Both the position numbers and the translations under genes were made by a program. A model generated the notes under the pieces. The model was not told the origin of the DNA and did no database searches. It worked only from the letters and a program-made list of their open reading frames with translations. 39,813 nucleotides of DNA. Origin: a virus. Below are positions 1-7,247 of this stretch, piece after piece (the first letter of the stretch is position 1; each line of letters opens with the position of its first letter). The stretch spans positions 1 through 39,813 of the IMG/VR virus record IMGVR_UViG_3300047496_000214. The stretch is one strand, 5' to 3'.

Positions 1-613
1 CGTTGACTTTTTTTGGTGTTCCTTTTTCCCAACCATCTAAATTTACAAATTCTTTGCGAAATTTTTTGATTTGCTCAAATAAAACTTCCTTTTTTACACC
101 AATCAACAAATCTTTCAACAGTTTTTCCAGAAAACTTTGCATAATTTTTGGTGTGTCAGCCCGCTTCATATCTAAGCCCATAACTTTCATTTTTCCAGGG
201 CTTCCGTCTTTATCTAAACGTTTTCCTTCTTTATAATATTGAAGAACTGCATATTTCTTTTTCTTGATGAAAAGGCCGCGTGATGCAACTAACTCAAGTC
301 CAGCTTTAATCATTTGACCACGATTCAATGTCGTATTGAAATTTTCCATCATAAAACCAGGAAAACTTTCATTGACCATCTCTTCAATTCCTTTATAAAG
401 GGCGATAATATTGTCGCGCGACCATTCAAAATCCGCATAATCCGGATTATCTTTCAATACCGAATAAGCAGAAAAATAACTTGAATTATGAACAAGTATA
501 TTGTTGGCAAAAACATATGGAGTGTCTTCTTCTACACCAATGTCATATACATATTCGTCCTCAAAATCGTCAAGACGTTCTATTTTAATAACTCTATTCT
601 TAGATATTTGCAT
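1..613 (-). CDS. DNA polymerase (gp43-like) C-terminal part with split-intein C fragment; runs off the window
   Basis: This open frame enters from base 1 and starts at the ATG at 613-611; an in-frame TAA lies just upstream (616-614). The first 43 residues are an intein C fragment: block F is visible as DEYVYDIGVEEDTPYVFANN and block G as ILVHN, with the terminal Asn codon at 487-485. The C-extein then begins SSYFS, which restores the family B motif C as YADTD-SSYFS. It continues through KKKKYAV, KMKVMGLDMKR and ADTPKIMQSFLEKLL, typical of T4 gp43 palm and thumb. Trans-splicing with the product of 830-3115 should rebuild an active replicative polymerase. The start overlaps the end of the endonuclease gene by 14 bases, which suggests translational coupling. 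The frame is the same as that of the upstream N-terminal half. Confidence 0.88.
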   Translation of the reverse strand, partial: MQISKNRVIKIERLDDFEDEYVYDIGVEEDTPYVFANNILVHNSSYFSAYSVLKDNPDYADFEWSRDNIIALYKGIEEMVNESFPGFMMENFNTTLNRGQMIKAGLELVASRGLFIKKKKYAVLQYYKEGKRLDKDGSPGKMKVMGLDMKRADTPKIMQSFLEKLLKDLLIGVKKEVLFEQIKKFRKEFVNLDGWEKGTPKKVN

Positions 614-833
614 TTAACCACCGTTTCAATTTATACAAAATTTCGACTTTATCGCGAAGCCAATCCATCTCCCATATGATATATACTTTGTAACCCTGTT
701 TGCATGCAATTTCAATTTTATGCTGATCTTTATTCCAAATCTCTCTGGCGGTTTTCTTACATCTAGATATAACATCTTCGGCTAAGTATTTTCTCGGATC
801 AGCATGCCAATAAGTTCCATTAAACTCAATCAA
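600..833 (-). CDS. Vsr-like homing endonuclease located between split-intein halves
   Basis: A 77-residue product with IEFNGTYWHADP near the start and a GYKVYIIWEMDW stretch later, both typical of the very-short-patch-repair (Vsr)-like homing endonuclease family found with phage inteins and introns. The only standard start in frame is the TTG at 833, overlapping the TGA of the upstream polymerase/intein gene. Family-like sequence (KGEFDFRFKSCL) continues in the same frame upstream of that start, to about 866, and contains the Asp of the usual DF motif that is probably catalytic. With the TTG start the enzyme would lack it. Either a -1 shift from the upstream frame supplies it, or the gene has decayed by one base. 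The gene lies in the -1 frame relative to both intein halves. Confidence 0.75.
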   Translation of the reverse strand: MIEFNGTYWHADPRKYLAEDVISRCKKTAREIWNKDQHKIEIACKQGYKVYIIWEMDWLRDKVEILYKLKRWLNANI

Positions 834-3115
834 ACAAGACTTAAATCGGAAATCAAATTCGCCTTTTCAATGACAGAAATAATTATATCATCCGATTTTA
901 TATCACGTGGTTTTATCTCTTGGAGTTGGCCGTCTCTTTCAATCATGACAGAATGATCACCTGTACATATAATTTCATTTCCTAGATTATCTGTAATTTT
1001 CCATCTCTCTTTTTTTACTCTATGTCTATAGACATAGTTTATATTCTTAAATATTGCTTTGTCTTGAAGAGGATCATAGCTAAGAACCTTAGTATCCTCA
1101 CACGATGCATACTCTTTTTCACCGTCCATCCAACGAACTGGGAGCAAATTAAATAACGCTTCTACTGATAAAGTGCCCCTCGTGGTATGTATTTTAGAAT
1201 CATTCGCAAAACTGTCCGTATCAGCATAGATAATAGCATCGCCTTTGTAGTCATATTTTCCAACTACAATTTCATTAATTTTGGAATTCATATGCTTGGC
1301 GACACACCGTCCCGTCAGAGTAACAGATTTACCAATTCTCTTATCTGAAAATTTCATGACTTCATTAAGCAATGCTCCGTACAAACTATTCAACAAAATC
1401 TTTCTAGTTTGCTGCCTTTGATTCCAAAATTTTGCTTGTATCTGAAAAGAAAGTTTATCTTCTTCAGAAGTAGCTTTTTCCGCTAATTCTTCAAATTCTC
1501 TCTGCTTAGCTTGCATCTCCATACGTTCGGTAAACCACTTACCGAGAAGCATAGGAATTATACCATCAGTGTTAGTTTTGAAAATTGTACCGTTAGCAGT
1601 AATACAGAGATGATTATTAGGATTGAATATGTAATCGTAAAGATCACACGCCAACATATTTTTACTTGTACCATTTTCAAAATCAATAGTTAAAATTGTT
1701 TTGTCATTTGGAGTAAACATATGTTCAACTTCATATGTTCTAAAAATACCTTCCCATGCTTCTGCACGTTTGTTTTTTCCAAGTTTTTTAACTTTAGCTG
1801 CGATAAACGCATCAGTTTCTATTGGGCGAATATGACCAAAAATCGTTTCGATACTCATATTTAATGAGCGAATAACAGATGGATACAAAGAAGTAATATC
1901 TACACATCCAATTTCTTCTTGTAATCCAGTCTTAGGATCGGCAACATATGCCCCAACAACCGGAAGATGTCGTTCTTCTTCATCATCTTCGTCATATTCT
2001 TCAATTGATACTTTACGAGATGGAACTACTAAACCCAATAGTTTATGAGTTTCATTAGTTATAGCTTGTTCAACCAAGGAAACCGTTCCCATGGTAGTCT
2101 TGAGCATTACACAATTAGCATGAGCTACTTGATTAGCCAGTTCGATGAACTTCTTTTTAGCATCGATTTTTACTAAAAGAAAAGTATCTTGTCGGTTATA
2201 TTCAATAAATCTGTCAAAATCTTTATTATAAAGATCGTCTAAAGTTCCTTCATATTGTGTCTTTGATCCGCAATCTTCATGTTCACCGACAAAATTTAAT
2301 CCATAAGAATGAAGTTGCTGTGGATTATGCTTTTGATAAAGTTCTAGGTAATCTAGATGCACCCGTCCAATTAAATCATAGGTCTGATGTTCTCTCTTAA
2401 ATTTTTTAGTCTTACCTTCTTTTGGAAGTTGCCCCCAAAGACACATATCACGAGTTCTATCTTTCCCAAGGACACGTGTAATGCGATTGACGAGATAAGG
2501 AATATCGAAAAACGTAGAGTTCCAGCCAGAGCAAACATGCACAGGTTCAAAAATTTCTAAGAACTTTCTAAGAAGTTCTGCTTCACTATCAAAAAGATAA
2601 GTATCTGTAAAATTGGAAACAATCCGCTCTCCATCTTCCATAGTATAGGTTTTAGGGAGTAAAACCAACGTAATCATCTTTTGATTATTGGAAGTGTATA
2701 AAGAAATAGCAGTTATAGCATTGAAAGGATCGGTAATAGGAGCGTGGCCACGATCTTTATCAAAATCAGTCTCAATATCGAAAAAACCTATATTTAATTC
2801 AGGAGCATCCAGACCCATATAATGATCAGCTAAACATCTGAACTCTGGTTTTATGTCACTCTCAAATATTTTTACTGGAGGTTGATTCGATATAGGAGAT
2901 ATAATCTTTCCAAGTTCCTTACGAAACTTCATGGAATTGTTAGTTGAATATTTCTTACAGCTATCTCCAAAAATAGATTTATGACTACCAGATGGATGTG
3001 AATAATAAAACACATACTCAGCCGGATATTCTACCGTATGAATAGAACCATCTACTATCTCTGAAACATAGACCTTATCTTTCTTTCGATCATGAAAAGC
3101 ATCTAAAAAACTCAT
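830..3115 (-). CDS. DNA polymerase (T4 gp43-like) N-terminal part fused to split-intein N fragment
   Basis: A 761-residue family B polymerase fragment. The 3'-5' exonuclease motifs are Exo I DIETD (about 113-117), Exo II GWNSTFFDIPYL (197-208) and Exo III YNRQD (306-310). Polymerase motif A is DITSLYPS (406-413), motif B is KILLNSLYG (572-580), and motif C stops at YADTD (630-634). Residues 635-761 are an intein N fragment: it begins with Ser (SFANDSKIHT, block A) and has block B as CTGDHSVMI near 717-725. The rest of the polymerase is encoded by 1-613. Family knowledge says the YADTD site is a recurrent intein insertion point in PolB. A TAAATA late-type box lies upstream at 3146-3141, 26 bases from the start. 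The ATG at 3115 is the first in frame and gives a full-length N terminus. Confidence 0.92.
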   Translation of the reverse strand: MSFLDAFHDRKKDKVYVSEIVDGSIHTVEYPAEYVFYYSHPSGSHKSIFGDSCKKYSTNNSMKFRKELGKIISPISNQPPVKIFESDIKPEFRCLADHYMGLDAPELNIGFFDIETDFDKDRGHAPITDPFNAITAISLYTSNNQKMITLVLLPKTYTMEDGERIVSNFTDTYLFDSEAELLRKFLEIFEPVHVCSGWNSTFFDIPYLVNRITRVLGKDRTRDMCLWGQLPKEGKTKKFKREHQTYDLIGRVHLDYLELYQKHNPQQLHSYGLNFVGEHEDCGSKTQYEGTLDDLYNKDFDRFIEYNRQDTFLLVKIDAKKKFIELANQVAHANCVMLKTTMGTVSLVEQAITNETHKLLGLVVPSRKVSIEEYDEDDEEERHLPVVGAYVADPKTGLQEEIGCVDITSLYPSVIRSLNMSIETIFGHIRPIETDAFIAAKVKKLGKNKRAEAWEGIFRTYEVEHMFTPNDKTILTIDFENGTSKNMLACDLYDYIFNPNNHLCITANGTIFKTNTDGIIPMLLGKWFTERMEMQAKQREFEELAEKATSEEDKLSFQIQAKFWNQRQQTRKILLNSLYGALLNEVMKFSDKRIGKSVTLTGRCVAKHMNSKINEIVVGKYDYKGDAIIYADTDSFANDSKIHTTRGTLSVEALFNLLPVRWMDGEKEYASCEDTKVLSYDPLQDKAIFKNINYVYRHRVKKERWKITDNLGNEIICTGDHSVMIERDGQLQEIKPRDIKSDDIIISVIEKANLISDLSLV

Positions 3116-3206
3116 GCGTATGCCTACTAATTATACCTATTATTTATCCTCAAATTATAGCTTGACGCGTCACCAAAAAGATATATTTTTAATTTTTAAC
3201 CTGAAC

Positions 3207-3212
3207 TAAATA
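3207..3212 (+). promoter_or_regulatory. Late promoter box (TAAATA), near-leaderless
   Basis: CTAAATA ends six bases before the ATG at 3219. In T4-type late promoters transcription starts about six bases after the box, so the mRNA would have almost no 5' leader. Confidence 0.6.
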
Positions 3213-3218
3213 CGAGTT

Positions 3219-3428
3219 ATGAAACCGACGTATGGAAAGAATGTTCGATCTACCAGAGCCCCATTGAGTGAAAAGAAACTCAATGTGGAATGGTGGACCA
3301 TTGCCGGTGATCAGAGAGAAACCCGCAAACAGAAGGCGAAAGCTAAGAAGACTTTGCGAAAGCAGTTCCGATTCAATGAGAACGAAACAACACGAAAACT
3401 TGCTGAAGATTATTTAAAAAATAGGTAG
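3219..3428 (+). CDS. Small basic hypothetical protein
   Basis: A 69-residue, highly basic protein (runs such as RKQKAKAKKTLRKQ) with no recognised domain. It has two Trp residues in a short EWWTIAG stretch near residues 24-30 and a helical, charged C terminus. The start is fixed by the TAAATA late-promoter box six bases upstream; no Shine-Dalgarno sequence is visible. It is divergent from the polymerase gene, with about 100 bases between. Its charge would suit nucleic-acid binding or a virion-associated role, but nothing in the sequence proves that. Confidence 0.6.
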   Translation: MKPTYGKNVRSTRAPLSEKKLNVEWWTIAGDQRETRKQKAKAKKTLRKQFRFNENETTRKLAEDYLKNR

Positions 3429-3453
3429 ACAATCGCAAAATTTGTGCTATATT
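3426..3453 (+). promoter_or_regulatory. Sigma70-like promoter upstream of AT-hook gene
   Basis: TAGACA (3426-3431), a 16-base spacer and TATATT (3448-3453), followed by an AAAAGGAG ribosome site before the ATG at 3496. This differs from the TAAATA class and points to early host-polymerase transcription. Confidence 0.5.
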
Positions 3454-3495
3454 AAATCCATAAGCAGTTAGAAGTTGTAATAAAAGGAGAAAAAT

Positions 3496-3840
3496 ATGGT
3501 CGAGTTTGATCATCATAATCCGAGTGGACGACCGCGTAGGGTTTATACCAAGGAAGAACTCACTTTTCGTGGAGTTACCTTCGGTAATATGTCGCGTCGT
3601 CAGGACGCTGAACTTGCCTATAACGAAGTTCAAAAGCGCAACGCCAATGAAGCGCGGGCCGCTGAACTAGCTCTTAATCCGCCGCCGATTGTTCTGAATG
3701 AAGATGGAACGGTCAAGCGCGGGCGTGGTCGGCCTAGGAAGGACCCCAATGCTCCGGTTGTAGCGAAGGTTGTCAAGGAACCAGTTCTGGTCAATGGCGT
3801 AAAGCGCGGTCGTGGTCGCCCTCGTAAGGTTGTTGTATAA
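3496..3840 (+). CDS. AT-hook DNA-binding protein with two AT-hooks
   Basis: A 114-residue protein with two copies of the extended AT-hook KRGRGRPRK, at about residues 74-82 and 103-111, separated by a Pro/Val-rich linker. A further GRPRR motif lies near the N terminus (residues 11-15). AT-hooks bind the minor groove of AT-rich DNA, which suits this AT-rich genome. The gene itself is GC-richer than its neighbours, has a strong ribosome site (AAAAGGAGAAAAAT before ATG) and a sigma70-like promoter, and is followed by a perfect hairpin. It may compact phage DNA or act as a transcription factor early in infection. The exact target is unknown. Confidence 0.8.
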   Translation: MVEFDHHNPSGRPRRVYTKEELTFRGVTFGNMSRRQDAELAYNEVQKRNANEARAAELALNPPPIVLNEDGTVKRGRGRPRKDPNAPVVAKVVKEPVLVNGVKRGRGRPRKVVV

Positions 3841-3848
3841 CTAAAATT

Positions 3849-3880
3849 TCGGGGGAGAAACAATTTGGGTTCTCCCCCGA
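3849..3880 (+). terminator. GC-rich hairpin after AT-hook gene
   Basis: A perfect 11-bp inverted repeat, TCGGGGGAGAA (3849-3859) with TTCTCCCCCGA (3870-3880), and a 10-base loop. There is no U-run after it, so it may be a transcript-end stabiliser rather than a strict intrinsic terminator. Confidence 0.5.
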
Positions 3881-3902
3881 GACATTAGAAGTAACGCACC
3901 TT

Positions 3903-4054
3903 TCAATCTTCTACCATCGCAAGCATCTCTTTGAGAAATTTCTTTAAATCGATCGGATGGATCGCCAATCTGATCTATTTTCACCGCAACATGCCGTATC
4001 GGTGTTAAAGTCATACCAGAAAGTAAGGGTAGAACCCGAAAGAGTCACTTTCAT
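3903..4054 (-). pseudogene. Possible frameshifted small gene downstream of dsbA-like gene
   Basis: An ATG (4054-4052) follows the TAA of the dsbA-like gene directly, and its frame ends after 36 residues. Protein-like sequence then moves between frames: TPIRHVAVKIDQIGD in the second frame and IDLKKFLKEMLAMVED, ending with TGA at 3905-3903, in the third. Read together these would make a short helical protein. It looks like a broken gene or a sequence with one or two indels. It could also be chance. Confidence 0.3.
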
Positions 4055-4324
4055 TTAGACGTTTCCGCGTCCAGTCACTTCAAGAATTTCTTCAACAATA
4101 TTGAAGGATTCCTTTTCTTCTTCCAGAGAAACCTTATACGCCACTCTGGCGGCCTTCATTAGTTCCTTTGGCTTCCATCCAAATTCTTCCGCAATAATCT
4201 TAGCGGTCTCTCTGAGACCAGCTTTAAGGTCTTCAGTTTCTTGAAATACCCGCATAGCCGAATCCATGAAAGAGGTAAGTTTCTGGCGGTCGTCGGTAGT
4301 AAGCGTCTGCGTATCGATTGACAT
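4055..4324 (-). CDS. dsbA: DsbA-like small dsDNA-binding protein
   Basis: 89 residues, the same length as T4 DsbA, with the same plan: an acidic N terminus, then helices (FMDSAMRVFQETEDLKAGL, AKIIAEEFG, PKELMKAARVAYK) and an acidic C-terminal helix (VEEILEVTG). T4 DsbA binds double-stranded DNA and was linked to late transcription regions. Similarity here is by pattern and length, not strong identity. A ribosome site AAGGAT precedes the ATG. The following stretch (3903-4054) looks like a broken small gene. It could instead be another small helical phage protein. Confidence 0.5.
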   Translation of the reverse strand: MSIDTQTLTTDDRQKLTSFMDSAMRVFQETEDLKAGLRETAKIIAEEFGWKPKELMKAARVAYKVSLEEEKESFNIVEEILEVTGRGNV

Positions 4325-4409
4325 TAATTTATCCTTGGGTTTAAGTGCCTTGCGGCTAATATCCAGACATTAGCGAAGCGGCTGAAGGTTTGTCATTATT
4401 TTTCTCGAC

Positions 4410-4415
4410 TAAATA
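4410..4415 (+). promoter_or_regulatory. Leaderless late promoter box for acetyltransferase
   Basis: CTAAATA ends five bases before the ATG at 4421, placing the expected late transcription start on the A of the start codon. Confidence 0.65.
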
Positions 4416-4420
4416 CGACC

Positions 4421-4774
4421 ATGCGGGAGTTCATAAAAATCGTGGAAACGACCAGTGATCAGCCATACATAAATGCCCATAGGGCAAGCCCGAATACCGT
4501 GGAAATAGAAATATTGTATATTCCTCTATCTATGAGAGGGAGAGGTATCGGACGAAAATATTTTGAAGATTGGGTGAAAGACTTACCAAATCACATTCAT
4601 TATATCGTGTTATGGGCGGCTGATACCGGCAAAGGACGTAGTAACCATTTTTGGGAAGCATTAGGCTTCGATTATCAATATGAATGTGCTAACGAACTAG
4701 ATATTAATAAATGGTGGATGATTAAGGGGATACATGGGCATCCGACACCTTCTCCGAAGCCTTTGGAAGATTAG
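4421..4774 (+). CDS. GNAT-family N-acetyltransferase with capsid-targeting-like N terminus
   Basis: 117 residues. The acetyl-CoA binding motif A is clear: VEIEILYIPLSMRGRGIGRKYF (about residues 27-48) ends in the RGxGIG loop. A C-terminal NHFWEALGFDYQYE matches the GNAT motif B region (xxFYxxxGF). The enzyme should transfer an acetyl group from acetyl-CoA to an unknown amine or protein. The first nine residues, MREFIKIVE, resemble the capsid-targeting peptide of T4 internal proteins and end in a possible (I/L)xE prohead-protease site. The mRNA is expected to be leaderless. The 3' end overlaps the convergent gene 4722-6524 by 53 bases. Confidence 0.82.
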   Translation: MREFIKIVETTSDQPYINAHRASPNTVEIEILYIPLSMRGRGIGRKYFEDWVKDLPNHIHYIVLWAADTGKGRSNHFWEALGFDYQYECANELDINKWWMIKGIHGHPTPSPKPLED

Positions 4775-6524
4775 CTGGGTTGAAGTCTGGATTATTTTCA
4801 AAGAAAGATTCTATTGCTCCCTTTTCATCATATTCAGACCATCCATAGTTAGGTTCTGATACATCAAACTCTTTAAAATTCCAATTACCTTCATTTTCGA
4901 GTTCATCCAGAGCATCATCATCAGAAACCAATTTCACTATTACATTAGTAGGCATGGCCATCCAACATTTAGTATCATAAGCAAAAGTATCGTTCTCATT
5001 GTCATATGTTACGTTGACTTGAAACTCTTCACCATTCAGTTCAATATGAGTTCCATATTTAAGACAACTTTTTATGGCATCTAACATATTTTTTTCCATA
5101 CCGTATCTATATCCGGTATTTGCTGCACTTTTTAAGGCATGCATAAGTTCTTCATCCTGCCATTCTATGAACGAAAAAATTAAATTTTCATCCTCAGGAT
5201 CAAATTCTTCTTCACCAGTAGAACTTTGCCAATTAGACAAATCACTTTCATATTCGTTAACGATATATTGACCTATTAGTTTAGTAGATTGATAGGGAAG
5301 ATCATCAAATAGATTTCTAGCCCCATGATCGTCATAACCTTCATCGGTATCGACAAAATCTTCTAATGTATTCAAAACATACTGAGAACTACTGCTTCCA
5401 AATATACTTATTATTTGCTGCCAATTTTTGTATATTTCTATTCTAAACTCATGTAAATCAGGGCTAAATCCAATATATCCTAGATTTTTTGATTTTATGA
5501 TTCTACATACTCGGCTGACGATATCTTTGGACATTCCATGTTTTTTATATAGATACTCCACTGAAGCTAGATTTGGATTCTTCTCGAACAGTTGTTCAGC
5601 TACATTTTTTGGCAAATCACTCATATCAAAATTGCTCTCAGGAGCATAACCACCACCCTTGATCCCTTTAATGATATCAGACTCAAGTAATTTAATAATG
5701 TAGGGATGATATCTAGCGGCTGGCTTTTTATTAGCGCGACCTTTCATTTCTCCAAGGAACCCATTGGCATCAAGAATGAAAGTTAAGAAAGGATGCCAAA
5801 ATTGACTTTTACCTTTCTTCACCAACTGGCGTAAGCTGAGAATTGTTTCGCCTTCTTCTCCGGATGCAGTATTACCACAATGACCCATGGCATCACCTTC
5901 GGCCTCACATTCATGTCGTTGGAGATCAACCCACACAAAACCATCCGGAAACTGAATAATAATTTTTCCATCATTGGGATTACGAGGAATAAACTGAGTT
6001 CTATTTTCTTGCCACTCTTTCTCAATTTCTTGGTATAACAACGTCAATTCATTCGGAGTTGCCCAACGTGGATTTAATGATTGAAGTTTTGGTATAGGTA
6101 AAGATATAAAATGTTCTAACGAACGATGGTATTGATTGATATTTTTTAGAATTGCCGCAGATTCTTGCGGTCTCGCTAAACCTTGTTTTTTTCCTTCCAT
6201 AACAAGTCTATTATACATATCTAAAAATGGTTTCATCAACGCAGTCTTCATAGCGTTTGATAAATCCATTTTGGTATCTTTTGTAATTCTATCTATTCTT
6301 TCGCGTAGAATTCCTAAACGATACCAACGAAGCCACCAAACTATTCGCAAATTAGTTTTAAGTGCTTTTTTTGCCCATTTTATTTCTTCTGATATATCAC
6401 GTTCAATATCAATTTTTTGTAATTTATTATTAGCAAATAAAGCCATTAGTTGACCGAACATCTCAGGATAATTCTGATCCTCATTGATGATCTCAATATA
6501 TTTGCGAATAAGGGTGGAAGTCAT
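4722..6524 (-). CDS. PcfJ-like protein of unknown function, late expressed
   Basis: A 600-residue protein. A central block resembles PcfJ-like domains seen in many large phages: FVWVDLQRHECEAEG (about 196-210), DAMGHCGNT (211-219), ILSLRQL (228-234), HPFLTFILD (244-252) and MKGRANKKP (260-268). The biochemical activity of this family is unknown. The C-terminal third is acidic (many D/E runs). The N terminus MTSTLIRKYIEIINE ends in an (I/L)xE site like the T4 capsid-targeting peptide. A TAAATA box sits four bases before the ATG, so it is probably a late, leaderless transcript. It stands alone, convergent with the acetyltransferase. Confidence 0.7.
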   Translation of the reverse strand: MTSTLIRKYIEIINEDQNYPEMFGQLMALFANNKLQKIDIERDISEEIKWAKKALKTNLRIVWWLRWYRLGILRERIDRITKDTKMDLSNAMKTALMKPFLDMYNRLVMEGKKQGLARPQESAAILKNINQYHRSLEHFISLPIPKLQSLNPRWATPNELTLLYQEIEKEWQENRTQFIPRNPNDGKIIIQFPDGFVWVDLQRHECEAEGDAMGHCGNTASGEEGETILSLRQLVKKGKSQFWHPFLTFILDANGFLGEMKGRANKKPAARYHPYIIKLLESDIIKGIKGGGYAPESNFDMSDLPKNVAEQLFEKNPNLASVEYLYKKHGMSKDIVSRVCRIIKSKNLGYIGFSPDLHEFRIEIYKNWQQIISIFGSSSSQYVLNTLEDFVDTDEGYDDHGARNLFDDLPYQSTKLIGQYIVNEYESDLSNWQSSTGEEEFDPEDENLIFSFIEWQDEELMHALKSAANTGYRYGMEKNMLDAIKSCLKYGTHIELNGEEFQVNVTYDNENDTFAYDTKCWMAMPTNVIVKLVSDDDALDELENEGNWNFKEFDVSEPNYGWSEYDEKGAIESFFENNPDFNPANLPKASEKVSDAHVSP

Positions 6525-6528
6525 CCCT

Positions 6529-6534
6529 TATTTA
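6529..6534 (-). promoter_or_regulatory. Leaderless late promoter box
   Basis: TAAATA on the minus strand (6534-6529), four bases before the ATG at 6524. It overlaps the 3' end of the upstream zinc-ribbon gene. Confidence 0.6.
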
Positions 6535-6717
6535 TTGTTGGGGCTCTACCAGCCATTCCGAGTGTCCGCACTTGGAGCACTTCCAACAATCGATCATTTT
6601 TAGCGGGTGTCCATGGTAGATCGTAGGAGAGCCTAAACCACGAGCGCGCTCATCCGTTTCGGCATGTTCAAATACCTTACCGATACCCATTTCTATTTTG
6701 CAATGCTTACAAATCAT
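6532..6717 (-). CDS. Small zinc-ribbon protein
   Basis: 61 residues with CKHC near the N terminus and CWKCSKCGH near the C terminus, a pattern able to hold one or two zinc ions. I chose the ATG at 6717, which overlaps the upstream stop as ATGA. A longer start at 6747 would overlap the previous gene by 34 bases. No ribosome site is obvious, consistent with translational coupling. Function is unknown; such ribbons often bind nucleic acids or partner proteins. Confidence 0.65.
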   Translation of the reverse strand: MICKHCKIEMGIGKVFEHAETDERARGLGSPTIYHGHPLKMIDCWKCSKCGHSEWLVEPQQ

Positions 6718-6986
6718 TTTGGAATTATTCTTATTATCGTAGAACATCCATAATATTTAACATTAAAATTTGAATAATCTTCATGGATATCACGACTCGT
6801 AATTATTCGAAAATTAAATGGTGGAGTAATATTGACTATAGAATCCAACATTTTTGTAACATGTTCGATTAAATTAATAGATAGATAAGTCAATGCGTCA
6901 TCTACCGCTTCTTTTGTGAAACAGCCCGTAAATCCTTTGTGCTCATACAAAATTTCTCCGGTTTCAGAAATTTCTTGAAGTTTCAT
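6714..6986 (-). CDS. Hypothetical protein
   Basis: 90 residues, mixed alpha/beta by pattern, with no recognised domain. It overlaps both neighbours by four bases (ATGA), so it is co-translated with the 87-residue gene upstream and the zinc-ribbon gene downstream. An EAVDDALTYLSINLIEHVTKML helix spans the middle. The similar length and position of 6983-7246, together with a shared order of elements (short beta N terminus, helix, aromatic beta C terminus), hint at an old duplication, but sequence identity is low. Confidence 0.6.
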   Translation of the reverse strand: MKLQEISETGEILYEHKGFTGCFTKEAVDDALTYLSINLIEHVTKMLDSIVNITPPFNFRIITSRDIHEDYSNFNVKYYGCSTIIRIIPK

Positions 6987-7246
6987 GATTTCATCAATAT
7001 ATCAAAACGATCTGAAGATAATACCCCGTCTTTAGCTCCATCAATAGAGGAAACTCTAAAGTAAAGATAGCATGGAGAAATACCATCCTTGATGAAACGA
7101 TCTATTGATGCCCTCATATATTCGATCACGTCAATACCTTTATGATATCCAAACAATTCTTTACAATCTCTCACTTCATCATTAAACTGAATAGTGAAAT
7201 CTTTATATTTCATTTCAAAAACGTTATTTCCTAATTCTTTGATCAT
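6983..7246 (-). CDS. Hypothetical protein
   Basis: 87 residues with no recognised domain. A central amphipathic helix (DVIEYMRASIDRFIKDG) is followed by a beta-rich PCYLYFRVSS segment. It begins one base after the GMP reductase stop region and overlaps the next gene by ATGA, so it belongs to the thyX-guaC operon. Residue pattern resembles its downstream neighbour. No function can be assigned. Confidence 0.6.
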   Translation of the reverse strand: MIKELGNNVFEMKYKDFTIQFNDEVRDCKELFGYHKGIDVIEYMRASIDRFIKDGISPCYLYFRVSSIDGAKDGVLSSDRFDILMKS

Positions 7247-7247
7247 G

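Noticed and set aside
861-870. Efficient programmed -1 frameshift heptamer at the intein-endonuclease junction
   Set aside because: TGAAAAG is not a canonical X-XXY-YYZ slippery site and no clear downstream stimulator was seen, so it is kept only as a hypothesis.
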